Positions 34,801-44,300 of a stretch of 64,000 bases of DNA are shown piece by piece (position 1 is the first letter of the stretch; each line of letters opens with the position of its first letter). Origin of the DNA: Metridium senile (Eukaryota; Cnidaria; Anthozoa; Actiniaria; Metridiidae); contig OX459110.1 in assembly GCA_949775045.1 (NCBI GenBank), forward strand, positions 11,565,741 to 11,629,740, read 5' to 3'. Both the position numbers and the translations under genes were made by a program. The notes beneath the pieces are model-generated. The model saw nothing but the letters and a program-made list of their open reading frames with translations. It was not told where the DNA came from and searched no databases.

Positions 34801-37800
34801 AGTCTTGGTGGTCGTAGACTAGATAGATGTATTTTCATATCTTTGCCACTTGGGTGTTTGATGACCATTGCATCTGCATTGACTACTTCTAAGACCTAGA
34901 TGGAAATTACAAGGTATTACAAATTAAAGTATTAATTTATTAAAATTTGTTAAATTGATAGCTGGTATACAAACAACTATTTATTATTATGTTACATCTA
35001 CATGTAAGAACAAAACTCATATCATAGGCTTTCCATAGGCATTTCATAGGCATATCATAGGAATATCATAGGCTTTTCATAGGCATACATTGTATCATAG
35101 GCTTTTCATAGGCAAATCATAGGCTTTTCATAAGCTTTTCATAGGCTTTTCATAGACTTTTTATAGACTTTGCAAAGACTTTTCATATGCTTTTCAAAGG
35201 CTTTTCATAGAATTTTCTTTTCATGAATAGGCTGTTCAGATTTCACATAGGCGTTTCATATGCTTTTCATAGGCTTTTTATAGGCTTTTAATAGGCTTTT
35301 CATAGACGTTTCATAGGCTTTTCATAGGCTTTTCATAGGCTTTTCATAGACTTTTCATAGACTTTTCATTGGCATATGAGCATGTGAGCAGAGTTGTGTG
35401 CTAATATACATTATGTATTAAAAATAAAGATACATGTAGTGATTATGAGTCTGACTAAAATAATATTATTAATATATTGAGACATTAAAAAGTGATGTAT
35501 TTATTTATGTCAGCCTACCTTTCCTGTGAATTCTCTGTCTTTGATATCAATTGTAGTTTTGCTTGGAGAGTAATCCTTCCACATTCGAAGTCTCTTTTCT
35601 TTGGCAAACTTTTCTGCAGCCCTTAGTTTGTCGTGTCCTTTGCTTAGAACAGCCATGCTCCAGTCAACACATCGTGCAAATCCTTCTCGTAGTAACAGCT
35701 CTGAGATATTACCAGCGGGGTGGATGACAGAACCTATGAAGTTTTGATTGGATACACCTAGGTACAAATCAGGGAAGTTATATCAGTAAATATTTTATAG
35801 CACTGAGATTTCATGGTTAAGTGACTGATTGACTCTTTTAGGTCCTTTTTAAAAATCAATGTTATATAATGAAAACCTCAATAATGATTTTTATTTTTTT
35901 ATTATAAATGGTTGGATCAATGGGACTGAATGACTAAATAAATGGATGGATGGATGAATAAAGGCATCAATAGCTGTTATTACAGTTATATGCAAATGAT
36001 TTCAAACAATGGATTCAAATCGAGGCTTTCGGGCAAACCTATTGTTTTTGCCCGAAAGCCTCGACTTCAACCCATTGTTCAAAATCATTTGCATATAACT
36101 GTAATAACAGCTATTATTGACTAACTAATTAACTGACCAATATTGACCTGTTTTTAGTTCTTCATTTCACAGCCTTAACTGTGGTAAGACTCAGACTAAT
36201 TTTGGAATATCAACCAGCAAATGAGGCTAAGGCTGTGCAATTAAGAACTCAAATTTGGTCTACATGTATTGCAACAGACTGACAACTTTGCTCGCTAGAA
36301 GATTGGTTGGAATAACTGTAAAATGACTTACTTTCAAGCAAGACTTTGATTTCTCTCTGTAACAGTCTGCTTTCTGTGAAAAATTTAGCCTCATCATAGT
36401 AGGGCTCTGGTGTTTCTTTATCACCCTCTCTTCTAACCATTGGACACTGTCAAAAACAGCAAACAAACAAATAAGCAAAAAAACAAATAAGCAAACAAAC
36501 AACCAAATAAGCAAACAAACAACCAAATAAGCAAACAAACAACCAAATAAGCAAACAAACAACCAAATAAGCAAACAAACAACAAAATAAGCAAACAAAC
36601 AACAAAATAAGCAAACAAACAACAAAATAAGCAAACAAACAACAAAATAAGCAAACAAACAACAAAATAAGCAAACAAACAACAAAATAAGCAAACAAAC
36701 AAACAAACAAACAAATAAGCAAGCAAACAAATAAGCAAACAAATAAGCAAACAAATAAGCAAACAAACAAACAAATAAGCAGACAAATAAACAAACATTT
36801 TATGAACTGACCTTGACTCCAGAAAGCATCAATGTAACATGGTGGAAGGTTGGCAACAAGAAGACACGAACAGTGCAGCCATCTCGTACATGTTCAACAA
36901 TTGCAGGAATCTCTTTACCAACATTTTGGTCCAGGAAATGCCTGGGATCAGCTATCGTCCAAGTTATGTCTCTTACATGCTGATATTATAACACAAAGTA
37001 GTGTGAATAAAAATGGTATCTTATAAATGCACCAAATAAAACAGAGACCATGCGCTGTCCAGGCAAGGCTTGACCAGACAAGTGGTTAGTTAGACTGGTG
37101 CTGGCTGGAATATTATTTAAACTCAAGATAACAACTTAGTGAAAGTGGAACAAGTGGTGGACAAGCGGTCAGTGGTTGAGATTCTGGGACAACAGGCCTG
37201 GGTTCAATTCCTGGCACAGGCGACTACGTTGTGTCCTTGGGCAGGATGCTTCACTTCCACATTGTCTCTCTTCACCCAAAAGTATAAATGGGTACCAGCA
37301 GAAATTGCTGGGGTAAAGTTAGGAGTGGCGCCCACCCCTACCTTCATGGTAGAAGCTAATGAAAGAGGAGCCATTAGGTTGCCTCTGACTGTGGTCGATT
37401 ACTTTACTTTAACAACTTAAAAATATTTTACCTCATTAGCATCACTGGCCCATTTGCCTTTGTTCTGAGTTTTTGCAAGTTCTTCTAAATCAATCAGTTT
37501 GGTCTGTCCACTAAAATATGAAATGTGAAAAAAACAATTATTAACTAGACTTGTAAAGACAGTCAATAGATGATAATGACCATCACATAAGATGACATTA
37601 CTGATGATAACTATGACAATTATGATACTCTAATGTTGATGTTGGTGGTGGTGGTGATGATGATAATAAAAATGATACTCTGATGATGATGGTGATTACA
37701 TGACAATGATGGTGATGGTGTTGGTGTAATGATATTCATGACAATGATGGTGATGATGGTGGTGGTGGTGTTGTTGAAGATGATGATGAGGACAATGGTG

Positions 37801-40800
37801 ATGGCAATGATAATGTCAACTATGATGATGATTATGATGTCCAGTGTAATGATATGACAATGATGATGATGTTGATGATGATGGTGTTGATGATGGTGAT
37901 GATGATGACAATAGTGATCAATGGAAATGATAAAGTCAACTATGATGGTGTTGTTGATGATGATGGTGTTGTTGATGATGATGGTGTTGTTGATGATGAT
38001 GGTGTTGATGATGACAATAGTGATGGCAATGATTAAAGTCAACTATGATGATGATGATGATAATTACTCTGATGGCTTGATTCCCCCTCTGCGTACTTCA
38101 ACCAGCCCTTCTGCTACAATAGATTCTGTAATGTTTTCCAAATCTTCTGAACCTTGAAAATAGACAAGATCCATTACTGTTTAAATGACAGTGTTTTACA
38201 CACTTTGCAATTGAATTTCTACCCATAAGCAGAGGCTCATCTATCAACACCCTCTCGACTTATGACATGTAAAAGTGGTATGTTGTGACTCGTGGAAGAT
38301 TATTATCGCTAACTATTGTCTCTACTGTGGTTTTTGACTTTCTGTGAAGTCAGACCTTTCAATAGTTAGTTGTGAAATATCTTTTTGGCTGCTGTCGATG
38401 AAAAAAATATAAAGTGTTAAGTAATTAGCAACAGCCAAAACCTATTACAGAACTAACCGTTGGAATGTCTGAGTTCACAGAACGAAGAAAACTGCAGTAA
38501 ACAATAACTGATGGAAGACTAATAAATGGAAACTAGAGAGTAAACTAGTAAAGGATGCATTGATATTGGATATAAATAATGTAGAAATCCGACAATGTAG
38601 AAATCTTAACTTGTGTGTTGTAATGGGTCACTGTTATAGTCTAGAATCATGGGTATTCAATGATTGCTTTTACCTGGTTTAGAGAGATAGATGCAACCAT
38701 ACTCCCGGCCAGATCCCGGTACTTGGTATTCAATTGAAAACAGAACCTCTTTACCAATAAGCCTTGTTCTGAGATATTCACGAGCTTCCCATGCAAAAGG
38801 CTGAGCAACACAAAACAACATAGGATCTGTTATATAGGGTTCTAAAAGTTTTTCTTTTATTGTTAGAGCCTTGGATACACCTAACTGCAAAAAACGTTGT
38901 CCTGACTTTTGTAATTTAGTGAGAAAGGAATTAATTAAAAGAAGATCACTCGAGCTGAACTTTTCCTTTTGTTATTCCTTTGCTACTAAATTACTAATGT
39001 TCTTTTTTTCGTGTGACGTCATTCTTGCAATTAGGTGTAGGGCGCTATAGAAATAATAAATATTTTTAATTATAGCATATTACAAGTTTAGTCATCATCT
39101 GATGACGACTAGCAGTAGCTGTCGAAACATTGTGGTCCAAACCTCAACATTCATGAGACAAATGAATAATATACTATTCATTTACAAAATAACATAATTG
39201 TTTTAATTTTTTTTTTTTTTTCCTTTTACTAAGGATATAAAAAACGGCTTGGCTTTAGAATACCCCGACACTTTTTAGGCCACAGTATAGACCTGTCACC
39301 GTGGTCCTTACACTTAGTTGTATATCATTACTTCACTTCGGACTGCGGACCGAGGTTACACTTAGTTGTATATCTATTTCACTTCGGACCGCGGTTACAA
39401 TAAGTTGTATATCTTTATTTTCACTTCGGACTGCGGACCGCGGTTACACTTAGTTGTATATCTTTATTTCACTTCGGACTTAGTTTATATTAGTATTTCG
39501 CCGTTCTCAAAAGACAACGGAGTACGGGTACAGCAATTTCCATTGCATGCCTTCAAAAATGTCGGGGTATTCTAAAGTTGCTCCTAAAAAACCCTGGCTG
39601 TAACTAGCAGTAACAAATGCCACAGTAAAAATCTATGGCATTCATTAGACAAACAAATAACAGTTTACTTAATATTAAAACATGTTTTTTTTTAAAGCAT
39701 AATGATTGTAGTGACAAAAAGGCAGCAAATAACTGCCTTAAAAAGAATATTTAAATCTCAAGTTTCTACTCCAGTTAGATAGACGTACGAATATCAACAA
39801 CAACAATGGAGGGATAGTTCTTTGTTATTCAAATGCTATTCTATAATAATAAAATCCTAATGCTAATAATATTAAACGATTAGCGAAACAATAATAACCA
39901 AAAGATCCCCATTTTAATAACAAAACGTATCGAGCTTTTCCCCAGGGATGTAAATTATGTTACGACACGAATTCGAAACAAACCAATTATTCAAGTGAAT
40001 TTCAATTACCAATAATCACGGTTTCGATTCGAATACGCACGTGGAAATTCCACTTAAAAAAAGAACAACTAATGAAATGAATAATTACCTTTCTAAAAAC
40101 ACATGGGGTTTTCGCTAAAAGGTTTCTAACGACGTTTAAACAATAATAATCAACCATTACCTATTATAGTTTTTGTTACATAAATAATTTTAATAGGACT
40201 TTTCATACAAAGAGGTCAGTCGATCGATAGAATAGTTTATAACGAATTGTTTTCAAAAACGTTCTAGAATACATTCTCGATCAAACGTTCGAAATGAGTG
40301 TAACATTTCTTCTCAAAACTCAAATGTTTGTAAAGGGGTTTCTAAGACTTGTGGCTGTACGTTGCTTCGTTTGATTGGTTGTTTGCTCCTCAGTAAACTT
40401 TGGTAACACAACTACACCGTAAAAACCCACTAGAAATCAAAAACAACGAATAAAAACTACAGCAACGGCTACAAAGAACAAAAATGACTAAAATCTTAAA
40501 CTAATTTCTGATGTTAAAGAGTTCTTATGATACAAATTTTCCGTTCTGCTTAGATACGTGGACTAACATTACCTCATCCCTTGTAGACTGGCTTCCCTCA
40601 ACGTTCGGATTAGCTTTTCTGGCTAATTTTGGCGCTGTAATATTTGATAAACAGAGTTGCCTTTCTGGAGGTGGGCCCCCTCTTGGTTGGCCACGAATTA
40701 TCACAGAATCACCTGATAAAACCTTTGAAATAAGAAGATAGTTAAAGTTGAATAAGCAGTAAATTGCTGGTCACAAGTTTCAACGTAAGCACCGGTCAAA

Positions 40801-40925
40801 CAAATGAATCAAATCTTTTAACTCGATTTACATTCTGAAATATCCAATTGATAAATTAAGAATTGTAGTAGTGTTGTTACCTGTTTTACTATTCCTCGAA
40901 TCATTTGTGGGGCTGGTTGTGCCAT
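24957..40925 (-). CDS. SND1: Tudor staphylococcal nuclease (Tudor-SN / SND1 / p100), 23 exons, complete
   Basis: SND1 is a conserved RNA-binding nuclease and scaffold acting in transcription, splicing, RNA decay and stress granules. Exons, 5' to 3': 40925-40881, 40722-40573, 38800-38674, 38152-38068, 37510-37432, 36979-36812, 36446-36332, 35757-35519, 34895-34782, 34158-34054, 33149-32883, 32211-32143, 31617-31545, 31419-31205, 30469-30374, 29857-29780, 29082-28834, 28583-28531, 28436-28382, 28219-28172, 27986-27942, 26351-26202, 25034-24957; 2703 nt, 900 aa plus TAA (human 910), all phases close. Four N-terminal SN-like domains (exons 1-5, 6-8, 9-12, 13-16), then a Tudor domain at about 717-760 ([28 protein letters not shown] aromatic-cage residues) embedded in a fifth split SN domain ending [18 protein letters not shown]. 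Diagnostic strings: [36 protein letters not shown]. The start ATG gives [15 protein letters not shown], matching the family N-terminus. Confidence 0.97.
25236..25533. mobile_element. Short element with GTTCGTGCT ends in SND1 intron 22
   Basis: Left GTGTTCGTGCTGATGTCAGT, right GTAGCACGAACCC form a short inverted end. The interior repeats CTAAGGAGTTTTCAAGG and AAGGAGTTTTTAAGG-like units. Confidence 0.55.
25543..25762. mobile_element. Foldback MITE, near-complete palindrome
   Basis: Ends ACTGCAAAACAGTCCCTACT and AGTAGGGACTGTTTTGCAGT. Arms of about 100 bp continue through CGCGAAAACT, CGAGGAAACGA and TTCGTCCGATC-type blocks to a GC-rich centre (CGCCGCGAGAGAATGAGGGC). Confidence 0.9.
25855..26195. 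repeat. (GAT)n and tandem duplication beside SND1 exon 22
   Basis: Interrupted GAT/AAT repeats. A 42-45 bp unit ATTGATGTTTAAGATGATGA with ATTAATCGGATTAAGATAAT is duplicated at about 25990-26075. Confidence 0.85.
26400..26680. repeat. (GAT/GAC)n array in SND1 intron 21
   Basis: About 250 bp of uninterrupted GAT and GAC trinucleotides, beginning about 50 bp upstream (in gene sense) of the exon 22 acceptor. Confidence 0.9.
26715..27075. repeat. Minisatellite of GATGATGATAATAATATC units
   Basis: Eighteen-base and thirty-three-base mixtures of GATGATAATAATATC repeat about twelve times at 26800-27010. Confidence 0.9.
27106..27870. repeat. 21-bp minisatellite with higher-order structure
   Basis: About 35 units of GATGATGATGGTGATAATAA(C). 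Units with AGT in place of GGT recur at intervals of five, four and five units in the second half, giving a higher-order period of about 105 bp. All within SND1 intron 21. Confidence 0.92.
28630..28740 (-). mobile_element. Possible LINE 3' tail fragment in SND1 intron 17
   Basis: Plus-strand AATAATAATAATAATAACTT, then GCTTATAAAGCTC, resembles in reverse complement a non-LTR 3' end with an (ATT)n tail. Short and uncertain. Confidence 0.35.
28741..28829. repeat. (ATC)n microsatellite abutting SND1 exon 17 donor
   Basis: Trinucleotide array of about 90 bp that starts 4-5 bases after the GTAAGT donor of exon 17, so in the transcript the donor runs straight into (GAU)n. Confidence 0.9.
29190..29425. 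mobile_element. Foldback MITE, family H, copy 2
   Basis: Left CCTTGGCTAGCCAAACATTT then AATCCATGAAATAAAAATTT; right GATTTCATTTCACGGATTAA then GTGTTTGCGCTCTAGG. Shared internal AATAGTTCTTATTTAGTGAC with 15852-16087. Confidence 0.8.
29565..29710. mobile_element. Foldback related to 9534-9698
   Basis: CTAGCGTGTTACTATGTACG, TTTCAACGCAATTAAAAACA and CTGGGAATAA match the left arm at 9534; TCTTATTCCCAAAAGATTTG matches the right arm. More diverged than the intron 3 copy. Confidence 0.75.
29880..30370. repeat. Tandem repeat of about 80 bp in SND1 intron 15
   Basis: Six partial units of TTGTTTGTCATGGAGAAAAA, TACTCATCAAATCTTATAGA, AGACAACACATCAAAATGTT, CTTCAACCACAAAA. They end at the exon 15 donor. 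Confidence 0.92.
30628..30972. mobile_element. Foldback MITE with arms of about 85 bp
   Basis: Left arm TATCTCTTATCGCAGTTGAG, CCAATCTGAAGAACCAGCGG, TATTCCC; right arm ends CCGCTGGTTCTTCAGATTGG, CTCAACTGCGATAAGAGCTA. The centre is unrelated sequence of about 150 bp. Confidence 0.92.
30975..31190. repeat. (ATC/ACC)n microsatellite next to SND1 exon 14
   Basis: Interrupted ATC, ACC and ATT trinucleotides, plus a short CAGCAGCAGCAGC run at 31114-31127, ending 15 bp before the exon 14 donor boundary. Confidence 0.85.
31765..32060 (-). mobile_element. Two tandem truncated copies of a tRNA-derived SINE
   Basis: In reverse complement each copy reads GAGGTC, then a B-box-like ACGAGTTTGATCTC (first copy), CTCACACTTGTTTC, AACTTCTTTCCAATCAGTGT and AGCTTTGAGTAGCTTTAAAT. 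The same body follows the intact promoter in the copy at 48690-48905. Confidence 0.75.
32334..32395. mobile_element. Short hairpin repeat
   Basis: GAGGCAGAGCTTGCAT and ATGCAAGCTCTGCCTC are perfect 16 bp inverted repeats around a 28-30 bp loop. Confidence 0.7.
32575..32775. mobile_element. MITE with GAAACGTC-type inverted ends
   Basis: Left AAAATAAAAACTAGCACAAG, AATATGACGTTTCGGAGTCA; right TGACTCCGAAATGTCGTATT, CTTGCATTAGTTTTTATTTT. Arms of about 50 bp. The CCGAAACGTC string is shared with 58680-58710. Confidence 0.85.
32795..32870 (+). mobile_element. LINE L2-like 3' end
   Basis: TCTCAGCGCCTAGAGCAGTC, GGATAGGTGCTACCTGTATA, then a short TTA-rich tail matches the usual L2/CR1 3' terminus. No upstream coding part. 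Confidence 0.5.
33165..33545. repeat. Tandem repeat of about 40 bp in SND1 intron 10
   Basis: About nine units of AACAGTAATGTCCTTAGCAA, CCACGCAACTTTATTTAA, with CACACAGC/GCAAC variants alternating in the first half. Confidence 0.92.
33565..33800. mobile_element. MITE, family I, copy 1
   Basis: Ends TGAGAATACTTGAACTGTGA and CACGCTTCAAGTGTCCTCAC. Aligned over its length with 63550-63770 (shared CAACCTTCTACTGCTTC, AAATCAAGCAGTGAATTCAA, GATGTGGGTTTAAG). Confidence 0.85.
33823..34020. repeat. Tandem duplication of about 100 bp
   Basis: Two copies of ATAGCCGTGAAGAAGGTTRT, ACATTTGATRCAA, GTCCTGATTTGCATAAGTTT and GGCCAGATTTA, next to family I copy 1. Confidence 0.9.
34320..34535. mobile_element. 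Foldback MITE, family E, copy 2, with the same duplication in both arms
   Basis: AACAGGTTCC then CCATTTAAATCTGTACTT twice in the left arm; the mirror image AAGTACAGATTTAAATGG twice in the right arm before GAACCTGTT. Copy 1 (13958-14152) has the unit once per arm. The centre (GTGTGCTAAACACACAGATC) is shared. Confidence 0.92.
35020..35380. repeat. Short tandem repeat CATAGGCTTTT
   Basis: About thirty imperfect 10-11 bp units (TTTCATAGGC, TTTCATAGAC, ATATCATAGG) in SND1 intron 8. Confidence 0.92.
35965..36120. mobile_element. Hairpin MITE, near-perfect 155 bp palindrome
   Basis: Arms AATAGCTGTTATTACAGTTA, TATGCAAATGATTTCAAACA, ATGGATTCAAATCGAGGCTT, TCGGGCAAA pair with TTTGCCCGAAAGCCTCGACT onward with very few mismatches around a short CCTATTG loop. 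Low divergence of the arms suggests recent origin. Confidence 0.92.
36453..36800. repeat. Tandem repeat AACAACMAAATAAGCAAACA
   Basis: About sixteen units of 20 bp (CAAACAACCAAATAAGCAAA and an AACAACAAAAT variant block), degenerating into AAATAAGC units on the right. It lies between SND1 exons 7 and 6. Confidence 0.92.
37115..37415 (+). mobile_element. tRNA-derived SINE, second family
   Basis: A B box GGTTCAATTCC at 37201-37211 and an A-box-like TGGACAAGCGG about 45 bp upstream, followed by TGTGTCCTTGGGCAGGATGC, TTCACTTCCACATTG and a body with GGGTACCAGCAG. This is the typical marine-invertebrate tRNA-SINE layout. A 93-codon open frame across it is not a gene. Confidence 0.7.
37605..38068. 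repeat. (GATGATGGT)n and GTTGATGATGATG arrays in SND1 intron 4
   Basis: Mixed GAT/GGT/GTT trinucleotides; a 15-18 bp GATGATGATGGTGTTGTT unit repeats four times at about 37940-38010. They run up to the exon 4 donor. Confidence 0.88.
38884..39036. mobile_element. Foldback MITE, family C, copy 2
   Basis: AACGTTGTCCTGACTTTTGT, AATTTAGTGAGAAAGGAATT and right GTTATTCCTTTGCTACTAAA, CGTGTGACGTCATTCTTGCA match the copy at 8449-8645. It begins immediately upstream of the SND1 exon 3 acceptor region. Confidence 0.8.
39250..39585. mobile_element. Inverted-repeat element with a minisatellite core
   Basis: Ends CTTTAGAATACCCCGACA and TGTCGGGGTATTCTAAAG are perfect 18 bp inverted repeats. Between them ACTTAGTTGTATATC, ACTTCGGACTGCGGACCG units repeat about four times in tandem. 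Confidence 0.85.
39590..40500. other. Rest of SND1 intron 2, no recognisable feature
   Basis: AT-rich, no open frame of interest and no repeat recognised apart from short A/T runs. Confidence 0.5.
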
Positions 40926-41351
40926 TTTTGTAAGACTATTACCTTACACTAACTGAAAATTCTGAAATTCACGCGAAAAGGAAAGAGAGCTGGAAGAACA
41001 GAAACCGTATATGGAGGTGGATGACGTCACGTCCTTTACTCTTGACTTAGTCTACACTCTAAATCACAACCACAGGAACCCCACGTCTTTATAAAAAATA
41101 TCACATAAGCCTAATAGAAACTTTTTTAGAAATAATATTACAAAAATCATTAAATAATATCTTTATAAAGTAAAGAAGTACTTTTTAGAGTTTCTTTATT
41201 CATAATCGATGAGTTTGGAATATATTTTATATTAACCGGAAGTGAGAAGAGTCTAGACCGGAAGCATAACAGCTTATGGTACAAACCGCTGACGAGCAAG
41301 TAGACTTTGAACTGAACAAACAAATTGCATTTGCCTGTCATGTGGTTAACG
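40926..41351. promoter_or_regulatory. Candidate bidirectional promoter of SND1 and the PhoD-like gene
   Basis: The two start codons are divergent and 426 bp apart. A full CRE palindrome TGACGTCA (GATGACGTCACGTCC) lies at about 41022-41031 with few other notable motifs; no TATA box is convincing. Sharing of the promoter is inferred from distance. Confidence 0.6.
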
Positions 41352-44300
41352 ATGGCTCCAAACGGCCGTAAAAGTGCCGTTTTCTTTGTAAATATCAATA
41401 TTTTAGTGTCAATAATGTACGTTTTATGTAATTGTTTAGTTAACTGCGAGGAAAAACAGCATTTTCAAGCCGATTTTTATAACGAGAGCGTCGTCAGCCG
41501 AATTGCTTTTGGAAGCTGCAGGTAGGGGAAAATTATTTATATTTTTTCGCTTATTTTTTTCTTGATAGAAAATCATAATTTTAATTTAAAAATTTAAGGC
41601 ATTTTTTGGCTAGCTTTTGTGTAAAATGTTAGAAGATTTCTTTAGGGACGAAATAATTCAAGTCTCGTGACTTTGTTAGTTGGTTTGTTTACATCTAATA
41701 TCGACAAAAATCCCAAAAGCACATTGATATAAAACATCGTAAAACATTATTATCACATTGACATATCTTCTTGACTTTACCAATTAAGTATTAGCTTTTG
41801 AAATATGCATTTTAAAGGATTTTAGGTATAATTATTGCTCGCCCCAAATTTTGTATTTTGGTCTTGTGACACCATTGAATAGTCGACGTCATTTCCGTTT
41901 TGAAAAGCGGACCACACAGACTTTCAAAGCAACCTGTTAAACAAACGAGTTGTTTATAATAATATTCCTAACAACTAATTGAAAATGAATATGTTTTGAA
42001 AGAACTGAAAACCACGACAATATAACAAATTGCCTTAATTTTTTCATTTTTTTTTATTCTCAATTTGTTTGCATCTTTAATTATTACAACTTGTCATGGT
42101 TGCCCATTTTTAACCAGTTTTTTGAACTAGCAACTAATTATATTTATTGCTGCAATGATTAATAAGTATGTTGTATCGAAATTTTAAATTTTAGTTGGAC
42201 AAAATAAACTTTAAGTTACATGTAGTCAACAGAAATTGATGTTAATTTTTTTTATTCTAAACACAACTTTTTACAACCATCACTCCCCATTCTGGCTCTT
42301 CTGTGAGGTTAAATCACTACTACTACCACTACATTCAGTATTAACTAAGGTAGTTCGGGCGTCATAGATTCCTTCATTAGATCTTTTTGAAACTTCTCAT
42401 AAATTTTAAAAAGAGCAAACTAAGTAAAGTTCAAAACTAAAATAAAAATAATGGGTCACCGTACTCGTTTCGGAGATAAGGATGGTAGACTGGGGCCCAT
42501 TTTGGTCATTTTTGTGACAAAAATTATTGAAATTTGAAACATAAAATTAATGCTATTTATTATATTTTTCCCAATAAGAAAATTTTTAACAAGCAATTTG
42601 CAAAAGAAAGACATTTTCCTAACAAACATATTATTTACCATGTTTTACTCAAGAAAATCCTTTGGGCAAAAAAATACTGCAAAAAGTACGTGCATGTCGA
42701 GAATTTTGATGCAAAAATAAACTCAAAATGTGAAAAATACTACATTTTGCGCTCGAAAACCACATCATTTTTATTTCACGGAATGAAGAGTTCTGATAAG
42801 GGAAATCCAACTATAAAATAAAAATGGGGTGACACTGTGCTCTTTTCCAAGTTATAGCACGAAAACCCTTTAAAATGTTTATTTCGTGAACCTGTTTTTT
42901 TTCCGTTTGGGACTGGTAACTAGTTCCCTATAAGATCATCGAAACAAACTTTAACATTTTTTGGTCTGGTAGTATCTCTAGAATCGATGTAAAGCTATTA
43001 AATTATGACCAGTTTAATTCGTAATTCTTGCCCAAAACACTAATTTATGTGACGCATTATAGTTCCAATAATCGACACTAAAACGACGTGGATTTGAACG
43101 CGAAAAATTATGGATTTAACGAAAAACCTTGATTTCTCGTGAATGCGGGTCTAAATACAGGAGATTTTTTGCAGAGTTGATGTGCTTGTCTTGTGAATAC
43201 ATAACGTTCCCATGATTTTCAAATCCGAAAATAATAAAAGCTAAAAAATGAAATTATGTGATTACTGCTGGATCCCATACTACCTTAACAGCACTCAACT
43301 AACATGTTGATTCTTGTTGAGGGAGGAAAACTGGAGAACTGTAAAACCCTTGAGGCAAGGGACATTCATTTGACTATTTTTATGGAAATATGATCCCAAA
43401 TTTTACTTTTCAGTAATCAGAATAAAGTGCAACCCCTGTGGCAGCATATAAATGAAGAAAAGCCTGACTTGTGGGTCTGGTTGGGTGATGGTAAGATATT
43501 TAATAAATTTATATCTTTGTGCAGATTCAGAGTTATCAGATTGCAGATTCACTCTAGAATTTTCCAAATTTACTAAGTATATAAATAAAATTTATAAATG
43601 TTGCCAGCTAGTGCTTGAATACTGATGCAAAAATTTGAGCAGTGCCTGCAAAAATTGTTTTGTCCTTTTGAATGCTTGTTTGTGCATGTCCATGTATATG
43701 TAACTATGTTTGTTTGTGTCTTTCTTAAGGTGTATTTTTGACCTCATTGGCATAAAGCAACACTCTTATTATATTTCAAGCATATTCTTATCATATAGAA
43801 GAATACTTACAATCCTATGCAAAATAAACTGTGTCATGGTGATTTGTAAACTCTCATTCCCCTTCCACTTCCCCTTTCAATGTTGATATAGCGATGTTTG
43901 GGTCTTGGGATTTCCATAAAAAAGCTCAGGTCCACTTACACACCTTTGATCGATCAACATTGTTATGGGGGATGGGGGTGAAGTGACTCATTTGTTTTGG
44001 CAAAATATTGTAGTAAATACTTTTTGAGGACAATAATAATTTATTGTATGTTTTGTTGTTATTAGCTGTTTATGCAGACAATAATGTAGCACCATTTATC
44101 TGGGCACCAGCGCCGTTGAATGTTGTAGCAGATAGATATAAGTTACAGAAAAATAAACCTGAGTACAAGGTATGATATACAGCATGATATACATATACAG
44201 TGAATTTGTATCTTTGTACAATTATTGCTTGGCTGTACAGTACAATGAATGGATGAAAAATAAGTGAATGAATGGTTGGATGAGTGGATAGATGGGTAGA

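Noticed and set aside
36260..36798. Leu/Phe/Cys-rich frames resembling membrane proteins
   Set aside because: They read the AAACAAACAACCAAATAAGC tandem repeat on the minus strand between SND1 exons 6 and 7.
37139..37420. 93-codon open frame
   Set aside because: Lies over a tRNA-derived SINE in an SND1 intron on the opposite strand.
39090..39135. CTGATGACGACTAGCAGTAG ... GTCGAAAC as a hammerhead ribozyme
   Set aside because: CUGAUGA and GAAAC are present, but an extra base precedes stem II and the flanks do not form stem I, so I could not build the fold.
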